A DNA stretch of 64,000 nt, taken from Strigamia acuminata. Taxonomy: Eukaryota > Arthropoda > Chilopoda > Geophilomorpha > Linotaeniidae. The position numbers were made by a program, and so were the translations under genes. Of this stretch, positions 54,801 to 64,000 are shown in pieces; positions within the stretch are counted from its first letter, which is position 1; every line of letters starts with the position of its first letter. The stretch covers positions 2,604,001 through 2,668,000 of the forward strand of contig OX442323.1 in the NCBI GenBank assembly GCA_949358305.1, in the 5' to 3' direction. The notes under the pieces are model-generated. The model was not told where the DNA came from and did not search any database. It was given only the letters and a program-made list of their open reading frames with translations.

Positions 54801-54971
54801 TGCTTCCTCTTTTTGCGCCTTTGCTTTCCTCCGATTCGCTCGGGCTTTCGCCTTCGCGGATTGTTCGGGAACCGGGCCGCCCGACCTTAAGTTATAGTCG
54901 GAGGTCCGTTTTCCCTTTTCGAGCGTAGGTCGCTCGTTATCAGACGCGGATTGTTCATCTTGGTCTGACAT
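51852..54971 (-). CDS. gag: Gag polyprotein
   Basis: A 1039-residue protein, long for a gypsy gag. Residues 1-200 are charged and probably disordered. Residues about 220-430 are rich in E, K, R and Q (REKAREESRQETINRQRR...) and predicted coiled coil. Residues about 450-600 are polar and low in complexity. The capsid-like gag region is about 630-820 (REWYQGLKNPTWDDFLVRFD, LRGLRQAPGETLADYDARAK). A CCHC zinc knuckle lies at 990-1003 (CYSCGEYGHYSDKC), as in RNA-binding nucleocapsid domains. The start ATG (AAAGAAATG) lies 76 nt after the primer-binding site. The last ten codons overlap pol, and the shift site is at K1029-N1030. Its role is to package element RNA in cytoplasmic particles. Confidence 0.93.
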   Translation of the reverse strand: MSDQDEQSASDNERPTLEKGKRTSDYNLRSGGPVPEQSAKAKARANRRKAKAQKEEAAATLEALTEPEREPLSSDMPFVEDTDTEVLENQEEIRDTTTGRVPILVAEEKTKTPRRTTTIDRNPSPEKSHQSAPLNETPVRSTSGTPMASSASARPAPVSPEVAHLIHLSQQAARLKAVTDIPPGTSVWDSITILTKAICAAQAPTPVARPAAETPVSQETPSDVGNFVPDPHKALHESREKAREESRQETINRQRRASTERRELWKEEEERLQREKRATERTEEMVQEIREEQEAKIRREWNNTVEGRHREAQDYEDQFRALLAQRKAEKLQKLREEAQRQHQKWEEQYHERMKAARARREKEQLLEEQEEWGRYRRTDEYQAKKKEIIDEQKRWEAENWEKETEKFQREYEPDVSERNKKEDPKTDKEPTSGSHAETKKRKSQEDDQPDGKSRNRNPSKRSERSAAIDALLNKKNANKDSERPESEENKWYSFYGSSDEKEPPPSGGSKKSRDGEEVPPKGPRDHPRGDPSDPSDSSDDDDRRRPSSGSHRESRGSNQRHSDRPNASNRSSHSSRPSIQEGNFQDSAGRQYTMAELGRALLNSFRKEGIDLGHPGDEHNRAGERVKRKYGVRNEPAAEATGNIRWQHYVQTRFDGSWKAGDRFLDEVMRIKKATKATVADMLTHGLVELTTGSAREWYQGLKNPTWDDFLVRFDLRYGETPDEISNKLRGLRQAPGETLADYDARAKLLFARAPYEINPAGFTMIFYGGLSAHSQRILLDMRAPRTGNYRDVSNYLLTNTLEIEQRYYASLPPEEAEAHEKRLITSAERHKASEKLMRPSEYLSGIMSLTEASSGRTLTPKTGVTLPSNPIAAPKKAPTTTAMQVTSTDLATSAKAEETSPPAAVAEPAEESSDEEDLHEHLENLSTGCDEQGPYLHHAHRALAITQFRAHARAAKEKGAPGPKRRFPTAFVPKKPGFTPTGDKSNIKCYSCGEYGHYSDKCEKKAKITSETQTMMKMMAELNVALAKNCQAQASSKK

Positions 54972-55046
54972 TTCTTTGAGTAATTCTTCGATTTGGGTTA
55001 TTATATTAAATGAGAGATCACAAGTTCAGTTGAGATTTATTTCTAA

Positions 55047-55064
55047 ATCCCGGACGGGCCCCCA
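55047..55064 (-). promoter_or_regulatory. Primer-binding site, tRNA-Pro
   Basis: On the minus strand, 2 nt after the 5' LTR, the sequence reads TGGGGGCCCGTCCGGGAT. It is complementary to the 3' end of tRNA-Pro including CCA. The well-known tRNA-Pro site of murine leukaemia virus differs by one base, by memory. Confidence 0.9.
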
Positions 55065-55066
55065 CG

Positions 55067-55884
55067 TGTCGCGTCCTACCTGGTGATAGGTTTAATGAGC
55101 TAACGTGTATTACTTTACCTGTGATTCTACTAAATATGTAAATTACCCAAATGAATACTAAGTATATGTAAATGAACAAACAGGTTTATTCAATAGGCGT
55201 GAGCCTTAAAATACACTCAGTATAAAACTAGAGTCGACTTGGTCAGAGTCGAATAAAGGATTTCCCAAGATGGCGTCGTCGGTTCCGCGTGGTCGGCGGA
55301 ACAAAGGCGGCGTCTCGAGTTGTCGTTAATTCGTCACGGATTCGTCGTTCACGGACGCGGTGGAATGCTCTTTCGAGTCTTCTATCCGTGCCTGTTGTCT
55401 AGGGGTTGGTTTTAGCGTCGCAAGGCTCCGTCCAGAAACGAGGAGTTTCTTACAGGGCACTCGGACACTTTAGTGATGGAATAACCGTGGGTCGGTTATT
55501 CGGTGTGAATTCACAAGGGTTATTTTCCTGCTTTCGCGGGAAATAAACGCACAGTGTAAATTCGTGAGAGTTACAGTTGCACTGGAATCAGCGGTCCTCT
55601 ATCAATCCTAACTTTTGGTGGAGTTGGCCTGACGGTGAGGTAGTTGCTGTGTTCTTGGTGTCGTTTGTGTAAGTTCTGCTTGTAGGGCGCGAAACTCTAC
55701 CTGATATAGGCCAGGGTGAGGGGCCTGGCTCGGCCAATGGGGGCCGGCCACGCGCCACCTCACCCCCTCGGGGCACGCGCTTCCCAGGGAGGGAAGGCGG
55801 AGCCAACGCGAGGGAACTGACCTTTCCTAGTGACTCATGCGGATGGCGTCCACTGGAGGGACGACCACCCGCGGGGTCACCACA
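55067..55884 (-). repeat. 5' LTR (818 bp)
   Basis: Identical to the 3' LTR by inspection. It should carry the promoter for the minus-strand genomic RNA. I could not place a convincing sense TATA box. AATAAA (sense) lies at 55185-55190. Confidence 0.96.
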
Positions 55885-55888
55885 AGTT

Positions 55889-56379
55889 AAATCGTAGAAG
55901 TTACATCAATATTTTGAAGCAATATTTGTCGCCGGAAATGATAAGAAATGGAAGTAAAAAATCGATTGTTTGGGTCGGGATTTGCATGTGTGACACCATT
56001 GATTAATATTGTTTGCTTTTATTTTGTCTCCCAGAATGCCGTGTAATTTGTTTTAGCCAATCGGAGCAGTGATGTGGTCTTGGGAGTTTCGAGTCCTTTT
56101 ACATCGGATCTAATTTTTTTTTTAGGTTCTTTGATGAACAAAAATCCATTTCGAAACTCATGCTGGCTGACAGTGTAATTTAACAACTGTCTGTTCGTAC
56201 AAAACTTATTGGGCAATCATCCAACCATGTTATACCTTTGGGGTTTAACTGTCATTTTGGGCTTTTTAATGGAAAAAGAGAAGACAATTGGAAAACTTGA
56301 ACACAGAATCGCAAAACTTGGTTTAGCTAACGAAATCCTCTGTAAAAATTGCGGAAAAATCACGTGGAAAAAGACAGAT
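55889..56379. other. Host flank of the LTR element, no gene seen
   Basis: AT-rich sequence resuming directly after the AGTT duplication. A short plus frame at 56209-56400 runs into the tandem array and is not supported. Confidence 0.45.
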
Positions 56380-56700
56380 TTTACAGCCAATCAGGAATGA
56401 GACATTTGTGATGACTTCGTTTTTATAGCCAATCAGGAATGAGACATTTGTGATGACTTCGTTTTTATAGCCAATCAGGAATGAGACATTTGTGATGACT
56501 TCGTTTTTATAGCCAATCAGGAATGAGACATTTGTGATGACATCGTTTTTATAGCCAATCAGGAATGAAGTGTTTTTAGTGACATCAATTTTACTACCAA
56601 CCAGGAGTAAACCATTTGTAATGATGTCATTTTTTATAGCCAATTAAGAAGGGGGTATTTGTAATGACGTCATTTTTATAGCCAATCAGAAGTGATACAT
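56380..56700. repeat. 42-bp tandem array with CCAAT and CRE-like words
   Basis: Eight copies with a period of 42-43 bp (GCCAA starts at 56386, 56428, 56470, 56512, 56554, then about 56597, 56639 and 56681). The unit holds TATAGCCAATCAGGAATGAG and TTTGTGATGACTTCG. The last copies read TGACGTCA (56665-56672), a perfect CRE. The first copies are almost identical and the later ones diverge. Confidence 0.92.
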
Positions 56701-56745
56701 TTTTTATGAGTTTTTATCGCCAACGATGAGTGAGCCATTTACGTA

Positions 56746-57510
56746 TACAGGGTGGAAGAAAAGTCTGTTCCCCTCAAATAATTCCTGAGCAATTGCATCT
56801 AGGCCAACTTTGATGAAGCGATCGTATAGGAAGTTGGGTGAGAGCAATCCAATGATGGCATCAAATTTGACCTTAAAGGCCATTTTGAAGGTCATTCACT
56901 TGCTAACTTCTAAACCAATCAGGTTAGATTAAAACTTTCAATTACAAAGTTGTAGAGCATCATCAAATTGGTACTATCCAACTTACCTTAGTCATCTTAA
57001 GTTAAATGTTTTCTTTTTATAAAGGAGACAAATTAGCTAAAATAAAGCCAGCCATTGTGACATAACTTAAATTTCTACTACAAAAATACTGAATTACTTA
57101 ATTAAACGTATTCAAATTTGCATTATTATGCAAGTAAGCAAGAAAAACAACTGCCTTTTTTAATGCCTCAATAATTATTTTATCACAAGAATGAAAAATT
57201 TCACTTTGCTGATTTTTTTCTGATTTGTCTCCTTTTTAAAAAGAAAACATTTAACTTAAGATGACTAAGATAAATTAGATAGTACTAATTTGATGGTGCT
57301 CTACAACTTTGTAACTGGAAATTTTGCTCTAACCTGATTGGTTTAGAAGTTAGCAAGTGAATAACCTTGAAAATGGCTTTCAAGGTCAAATTTGATCACA
57401 TTAATGGATTGCTCTCACCCAACTTCCTATAAAATCGCTTCATCTAAGTTGGCCTAGATGCAATTGCTCAGGAAATATTTGAGGTGAACAGACTTTTCTT
57501 CCATCCTGTA
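56746..57510. mobile_element. Mariner-type foldback element, arms about 290 bp
   Basis: Left arm 56746-57033 begins TACAGGGTGGAAGAAAAGTC. Right arm 57222-57510 is its inverted copy, ending GACTTTTCTTCCATCCTGTA. TA stands outside both ends (56744-56745 and 57511-57512). The TACAGGG end and TA target point to Tc1/mariner. The 190-bp centre has no transposase. Confidence 0.9.
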
Positions 57511-58979
57511 TAGTGATATCATTTCTGAATCTAACCACAGATGCGACAACTCCGGTTAGAACAAAGAATTTCACCATAATTAGAAAAAAACAGAGCCCCA
57601 AGCGGGCGAGTTGCAAAACACAGGAACAAGTTCACGACGAATTTTTATTGGTCGACGGAGGTTGGTGTGTTGCAGCCAACAGATCCAAACTCCGTTCAAG
57701 TAAAATTCTATTAAAAATCTTAATTTCCAAAATCGAAGATGGTTTATTCTTTTAGTTCATGCAATTAGAACTGTTGTTTAAATACCGGTAAATGTAAAAC
57801 TTATGTTTGTTCTGTTTATTGGTTGCTTTGTCTGGAAAGCCACAATTTTGAAATTTTAGCCGTTACCTAAGCAATCAATTACAATGTCTGTACATTGTAA
57901 TGCAATTCTAGTGTTTGGGTCTACTTTTTTGGATCACTACATCAGTAAAATGGCTCTACCAATGGAATTTGGGGCTCTTTTTGACTCGAACAAGAGTATA
58001 TACCCTTGTCTGCTATACAAGTATTATACATGTGTTATTACCTGTTGATGTCTGGTGTTTCACCTAGTGGCAAAATACGAAATTACTCACAATTTTGATT
58101 GCCAGCCTAGAGTGAAGTGCAGTTTTTTTGAACACGACTGTACATTCATTTGCTTATAAGTGCAATTATAATTTATGCTGCAAAAGAAAGCTACTTGTAG
58201 GGATAATGGCCTCTTTAGTAGTCATTCCAGCATAAAAGGGTCAGAGGGCTCTGCAGAAAAACCATGAAACTTGATGATGATGATCGATAACATCGAAAAG
58301 CAGAGTTTTTAAATTTTAAATTTCTTTCTCCCCTAAGAAAACTCACTTATTTTTTATTAAAACAAAAATCAATTTGTTGGTCTTTTAAAGTTTCTATTCA
58401 GTTTGTCCAGCTCTTAAATCACTGAAATTAAACTTCGTTCAACAATAAAACAAATATTTCAGTTCAAAAAACTAAGTTTAAGTTAGAAAATTTTATAAGT
58501 GGCTTTTAAGTATGTAAATAACTGTTTTAAAGCAAAATAGATTTAAGAGGAGAAAAAAACTACTCTGGCTTTTGGTTTTGTGATAATGCTTGCTGCAATG
58601 TGTGCAGTGAAGCGTGACAGTGAAGCCGCCTTTTCAATGGAAACTAGTCATGCACATTTCTGTTGAAATGAGTCATTTCATTAATGGAATCTAATGAGCA
58701 GACAAAATTAATGTGTCATTTGTTTTTTTTTGCTATTTCCATTGAATGTTTTGAGTCAGTGCTTCTTAATCTTTTCGGAGTTCGGCATCTCTTGGATTTA
58801 GAATCTCCATGATGTGAAGGTGATTGTGCGACATCATTTAAATGTCAATTTGTCACAACATATCAGTGAGTTTTTGCACTACCTGGTGGATACAGCCAAA
58901 AACACTTATTCTGCAAGTGAGCTTCAAGCTGGACTGGGACGTTTTTTATCTCCAAGGCTGTACATTAATGACATGTGTC
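57511..58979. other. Spacer with repeat relatives, no gene seen
   Basis: About 57870-57960 resembles the interior of 10301-10550 (CAATTACAATGTCT, CTACTTTTTTGGATCACTAC). About 58075-58140 is the inverted relative of 36128-36200. No gene recognised. Confidence 0.5.
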
Positions 58980-59257
58980 TACCGTACTGCCTCGATTTAA
59001 CGCTGGGTATAATCAAACGCCGGAACTAGATTAAACGCCGGGCACTCAGCGACGATTTCAGCAATTGTCGCCGGCCCCGAATAAACGCGGGGTTACAAAA
59101 AACCGGTGATTTTTATGAAAAAATGATAATTTTTTGCGAAAAATCGGCGAAAAATCGGCGATTTTTCAGTTATGCGCCGGGCCTCGAATAAGCGCCGGGC
59201 GAGGCTAGTGGAAAAAATCTATTAAACGCCCCGGCTTTTATTCGAGGAAGTATGGTA
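58980..59257. mobile_element. 278-bp TIR element, 'TACCGTACTGCCTCGA' type
   Basis: The left end TACCGTACTGCCTCGATTTA and the right end TTATTCGAGGAAGTATGGTA are inverted. Inside are repeated AAACGCCGG, CCCCGAATAAACGCG and AATCGGCGA words that also occur in the interior of the hAT MITE at 525-760. Confidence 0.75.
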
Positions 59258-62200
59258 TTTTGCCAAGAATAATTACATTGATTAACTGTGACATGATTAA
59301 ATGATCAAATGCTAAAACATACATCAAATGTAAATCAAATATGGCATTAAAACATCTAAACGCTTTCATTCATCAATCACATGATGGAATACGTTATTCT
59401 CTAATTAGTAATACCAAAAACACTTTCACACCAAAAGGACTTTTACAATTTAGATGTAAAAGCCAAAACCTGGCGTAAACTACTTCAAAAACAACTCCGG
59501 TCATTGTTCATGATTTTGTGGTTTTGTAGAAACACTGAAAACCACATAAAAGCAAAAACTTTGAATGCACCTATTGTAATGAAAATTATACATTACTGTA
59601 AAAACACAAATTATCGATTTTATTTAATATTTTGAATGGAAAAAACCTTGATGATACCAGATACTGTATATTCTAACAAGGGAGGGAATCCCAATCTCAG
59701 AAACCACACCCAACGTCCGGTAGCGACAAGTCACATAAAAAAATTCTGTTTTTGAACATTGAAATCGAGAAAAACATGGTGGAAAGACGTCAGCAAATGT
59801 CCTTGCAAAGTGAAGCTCAACCAAAACTACATTGTTGGGTCGCCAGCAAAAAAGGTTGAAACCCATGCTCTAATGTAATAAATGTATGTTGTCTGATATT
59901 TTTTTGTACAATAGCTCGCACCCCCAAGAAGCACTGCTTTAAGCCAATGTAAGGGGTAGAGGGGTTGCTCAGTATGGTGGCATTGCATTGGCGCCAAATA
60001 GGCTTTGACTGACTGCCCCCTGATGATTGTTGATGGCAACAAGGCAGTGTATGTTAGGGGCGGCTTCTCTGCAAGATGTGGAAGGTCAGTGACCATTTTT
60101 TCTGAATCAACAAGTAGGCTATTTGCAATTTGAGCTGAATCTCATTAATTTAGTTTGTTTTACATATGAATTAATGAGTGCATTTAAATATTTGTTTTTA
60201 CAGTTTTTGAAAAGAAAAGTAAAACTGTTTATTCAAGTTTAATAATTACAGGGATCATGTTTGCTGGGAAACAGACTGATAATGCAGTTTCTTTCAGATT
60301 CTCTTCTCTTGTTACTATGGCAATTGCCTCTGCATTACCATATGTATTTAATCAAATAGGTGGCTCTAAATGGGTTAGTTAGATGTGATAAACTATTGTG
60401 CAAACTTCCTGCACTTAATTCTTGCTATTGTCTGAATAACAGCTTTAATTCAAACAAATTGAATCAGTTTACTCATGAAAGTGGAGAAGTAGATTATGGT
60501 AAATGTGTTTTGTGAAATGTTAGTGAAACAAGACAAAAAAAACAACAATGTGTGGTGAAAATAATTGTTGACACTGGTTACCATTGTTTTTCAATTTGAA
60601 AACATGCCAAAGTGGCACAGAGGACCTAATTATGTTGGTCATTAAGAAGAAATATTTTTATTGCAGGAGTTGACAGTGCCAGATGTTTGAGATCATTATC
60701 ACAGTTGCATTTTGCATGGAACAGGCTGCTGTAAACAATTGGGTTGGAGTAACACAATCTGTATTCAAAGTGAAACAAGTAATGCAAACAAAGGGAGGAA
60801 GAGATGATGTATCATGGAAATTCAACACAAATTGTGGGCTATTCAAATGGTAATGACATTATTTGCATAGTGATGAATAGGTTTGAATGTGATGTGCAGT
60901 CAAGACAGGATTTTTACTAAACTGTGCTGGAAACTGAAAAAATCTTTGGAATAACATGAAAATAATAAATGTAATGGAGCTCAACAAAAGAAGCTGAATG
61001 GTCACTTTTATGGTCTGTTAAGGAGGCCATAAAATGATCAGAAAAAATTGTTTGATGCAGTTTTATGAATGAAATGTTTATATCTGATATAAAAATCAAT
61101 AGAGCTCTAACTATGGGTTTTGTCCAGAGGAGTTTCCTTTTAAGACACCTGGGTTGCAGCCATCAATCTTTCCCAGAACAAACTTTGGGACTATGGCTAT
61201 TTTATCAAGTAATAAATATTTTTGTTTAAATATTGATGTGGGAAGAAAAGAGCCTTTAAGTGAAATTAGTGCCATTATTTAGGAGACATGTGGCAAATGA
61301 TGCTGGAAATGTTTATGTGCAGGTGAAACTGTTGGTTCCATTAAATCAACAAACCCTGGTCTGTAAGAAAGGTTTGCTGTATGGCAAATGGGTTTTCAAA
61401 ATGACATGTGGCAACTGGTGGTGATGATGATGATGATGATGAAATAGTGTACTTACTTCCTGGTTTTTACATTCATGAGCTAGACAGGAAATATTTATTT
61501 ATTTACTACAACATTTTCTGGTTTTTAAAGGCAAGGTTTGGTTAAAAATGGAAAGAAATGTGAAGAATGAGATTCCATTCATAGTTAGGAACTTGCGAAT
61601 GTTCCGTGACTCAATGTCAGCGACTGTATGCCAGCTGTTGTACTTTTCAAAGTAAGATTAAAAATTGTTAAGTTATGTTAATGTAATGTTGAGTTTATTG
61701 TTGTTATAGTTACCAAGAATGTGTTATTGCTAGTATCATACAGTTACATTGTTGTAAAACCGTTACCGTGACATTTTTGTATTTACTCCTCACTTGCTTG
61801 TGTTTTACCAACGAGTAAAGACGTGTGTTTTGTTTTCCATTTTAAAATTTCTTCTTTATTTCGGTGTGATGCCCCAGCATAACAAAATTTTGTTTAATAA
61901 CTACTTTTATTAATTTGTAATAAAAAATAAAAATAAGATTAAAATGTTTTATTTTATTTAGGATTAACAATTTTTCTTTTGTTGTAAAATCTAAATAATT
62001 TAATGTGTGTAAGTGTGTTTTCATTTATTTTATTGAATTTGTGTTTATTTCGATTAAGTGTTTTATTTTCATTCGTGTGTTTTTGATTGATATTGATTGT
62101 TTTTTGATAATGTTTTCAATCGCTTGAGGGTTGTTTTAAGTGCCCTCTTGTATGCAAATTGTGCACCACCAAGGTCCCTGCTGACCGGAAGTGGATCCCG

Positions 62201-62582
62201 AATATTCACTTACTCAATTTAAATCAGCGTTCTCACCTCGCATATCGCTTTTAACCACCAAAGGAGTAAAGTTTGTAATGTTATTTTAACCATCGCCTTT
62301 TTAAGACAAGGGGGCGGAGTAGATTGTCACGGGCGCACATCGGGGTTGTTACGCTACTGCACAATGGAAGTTAATTTTTAATCACAATAAACTATTAATT
62401 AGAAAGTTATAAAGCGAATGGTTAATTTTTAATTAGTCAAAAAGTTGTTTTGAATGAAATTTTAATGTGTTAGTTCACATAATTAAGTAACAAAAGCTGC
62501 TTTCGATTAAAGTCATTTAGAGTACTTAGCATTTTTAAAGAAGACATTTAAACTGCTGGACCGAGAGTTGTCTCGATTCAAA
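59258..62582. other. AT-rich spacer, no gene seen
   Basis: A GAT microsatellite lies at 61421-61443. At about 62308-62345 AAGGGGGCGGAGTAGAT is followed by TGTCACGGGCGCAC, which looks like a polypurine tract next to an LTR start, but no full element can be traced. Short frames have no domains. Confidence 0.45.
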
Positions 62583-62660
62583 GCAGCAAGTAATATCGAC
62601 CAATGATTGATTTTTAATTGGCTGAAATATTGGACCAATAATAAAATATTTTGCAATAAT
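62583..62660. repeat. Decayed relative of the CCAATATTGG element
   Basis: AAGCAGCAAGTAATATCGAC, then CCAATGATTGATTTTTAATT and ATTGGACCAATA parallel the copy at 38136-38205. Confidence 0.5.
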
Positions 62661-64000
62661 GGCTCAACATTAATTACAATCTTGGAATAATTTAATTAAT
62701 TATTTATTTCTATTTTATTTCTAGGGTAACAACGGTTCCAACATTTAAACAGAGATGTTAACACGATGCAAACAGGTTGACAAGGTAAAAACTACTGACT
62801 CACTTTTATTCTTAAAACAAAAGAGGTAAAATAGGGGAGTTGTAATTCCCCACATTTCAATTATTACGTGACCAAAGGGTCAGCAAACTGGCTCCGAGGC
62901 ACTCACAAACAAATTAAAATTTAACAAATCAAGCACACAATAATTAAGTAAAAACTCAATCCAAAATCATCAAATTGGACAATAAATTAAATTATTTCAC
63001 TAAAACACATCAAATCCAAAACAAATCAAATCCACCAATATTTTCATTAAACAGCTCAAAGTGATGATAAAACTCGATAAATTTCACAAAAACACTTCAT
63101 AAGTCTAACAATCAAATACAAAACATAATAATACCTGTAACACTTACAAAATGAAATAAATGAATAACACTTCAAGTTGATAAGCTCCCCCTTTGGGGTT
63201 TGCTTCACTACGACACAATTCTCATCTTAAAAACTCACAGAGTAGGGCTAGGAGTTGTTGTTGTTTGTTGGTGTGTTTGCTATCAGCTGTGGTGAGAGAA
63301 GTAAGAAATGTGTCTGTGCGCATTGGGTCGTATTGTTTTAAGCGAACTTTTCTAAATTTATTGCTGTTGAATATGGAAACTGGTGGTTTCCAAAGTGTAT
63401 TAATTTAGTTTACTGTTTTGACCACCGTGGCGCAAGTGAAAACTCACTTGTGACCCGGATTAATTGGGGATTATCTTAATCCTTTGCTTTTATATACTTG
63501 AACAATAGAATAAAAATTCACTGTTTTTTCAAATGTAATACTGTCTACAAAAATCTTCGATCCGAATCCGACTCCATCCGTCGTTTAAATAAGTTTTGAG
63601 AATATTTCATTTATACAAGTTGCTTGTGCAACGTCTCATTAAACATCCTTTAAAGAACTTCTGTCGGGTAAATAGCAATCAGCTGGTTTAAAGAAGATAT
63701 ACCAGAGTAAATGGCTTCTTGAATGCAGCTAGCAAACCCAATCAATCATTTTTACAAAGTTTTAGTTTTTGGATGGGAGCTATTTCTAAAAAAAAATTTA
63801 GTTGAATTTATTGGATGGTGTGGTTTTTGAATGAGTTGTGCACACATGTGATTATGTTTGAGACAATGGCAATTTCCAGTAAGATTTATTACTTTTCACA
63901 TCAGATATTTTCCCATTCACAAGCAAGGAACATTTGAAAAGAAAAAAAACAAACAAAGGGAGCATGGGGGTTGGGGGGTTATAAGAGAATGGGAAACTAG
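62661..64000. other. AT-rich spacer, no gene seen
   Basis: About 62930-63130 is low-complexity, A/C-rich (ATCAAATCC and AACAAAT words). The plus frame at 63193-63408 has no recognisable domain. Confidence 0.45.

Larger units (their letters stand above)
43027..55884 (-). mobile_element. Complete Ty3/gypsy LTR retrotransposon with a third ORF
   Basis: This 12,858-bp element lies on the minus strand. It has two 818-bp LTRs, a tRNA-Pro primer-binding site, gag, pol in the -1 frame, a third large ORF of unknown role and a polypurine tract. A 4-bp direct repeat AGTT flanks it (43023-43026 and 55885-55888). The domain order protease, RT, RNase H, integrase is that of Ty3/gypsy (Metaviridae). The LTRs are identical by line-by-line reading and all large frames are open, so insertion is recent and the copy may be active. 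Its GC content is well above that of the flanks, but so is that of the host receptor gene, so composition alone does not show horizontal transfer. Confidence 0.97.

Noticed and set aside
56380-56700. CRISPR array
   Set aside because: The 42-bp units are contiguous with no unique spacers, and the sequence is from an animal genome. It is an ordinary tandem repeat.
62302-62345. Polypurine tract plus LTR start of another gypsy copy
   Set aside because: AAGGGGGCGGAGTAGAT followed by TGTCACGGG looks right, but no LTR end, second LTR or coding remnant could be traced, so it was not called as an element.

Overview
The window comes from an animal nuclear genome, most likely an arthropod. The only complete host gene I recognise is an allatostatin-A/galanin-type neuropeptide receptor on the minus strand at 18.8-19.9 kb. 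It has a splice-acceptor sequence just before its start codon. One host gene in 64 kb, AT-rich spacers and many inverted-repeat elements point to a large, transposon-rich genome. GGTTA/TTAGG-like runs at about 0.8 kb, and shorter ones in other elements, fit an arthropod but do not prove it. I cannot name the species.

Layout. From 1 to 14.9 kb there is no gene: the sequence is AT-rich spacer with a hAT-type MITE (8-bp target duplication), several other TIR or foldback elements, and some short tandem repeats. A decayed Ty3/gypsy pol fragment lies at 14.9-16.0 kb. From 16 to 18.6 kb there are modular elements with short terminal motif repeats around a shared G/C-rich core. The receptor gene follows. 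From 20 to 43 kb there are more MITEs, an 11-bp minisatellite, a tRNA-derived SINE candidate, an internally deleted hAT element that keeps the 5' end of a BED-type transposase, and a 1.8-kb TIR element filled with CCAATATTGG palindromes.

The largest unit is a complete minus-strand Ty3/gypsy LTR retrotransposon at 43027-55884 (12,858 bp). Its two 818-bp LTRs show no difference by eye and it is flanked by the 4-bp duplication AGTT, so it inserted recently. In element order it has: 5' LTR, a tRNA-Pro primer-binding site, a long gag with a CCHC knuckle, a canonical A-AAA-AAC slippery site followed by a hairpin, pol in the -1 frame (protease, RT, RNase H, integrase), a 1.04-kb non-coding spacer, a 940-codon third ORF I do not recognise, a polypurine tract and the 3' LTR. 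All three large ORFs are open, so it may still be active.

From 55.9 to 64 kb there is a 42-bp tandem array with CRE-like and CCAAT motifs, a mariner-type foldback with arms of about 290 bp, another TIR element and AT-rich spacer. The best candidates for something undescribed are the third ORF of the retrotransposon, the palindrome-array element at 41.0-42.8 kb, and the modular core elements at 6, 16 and 18 kb.
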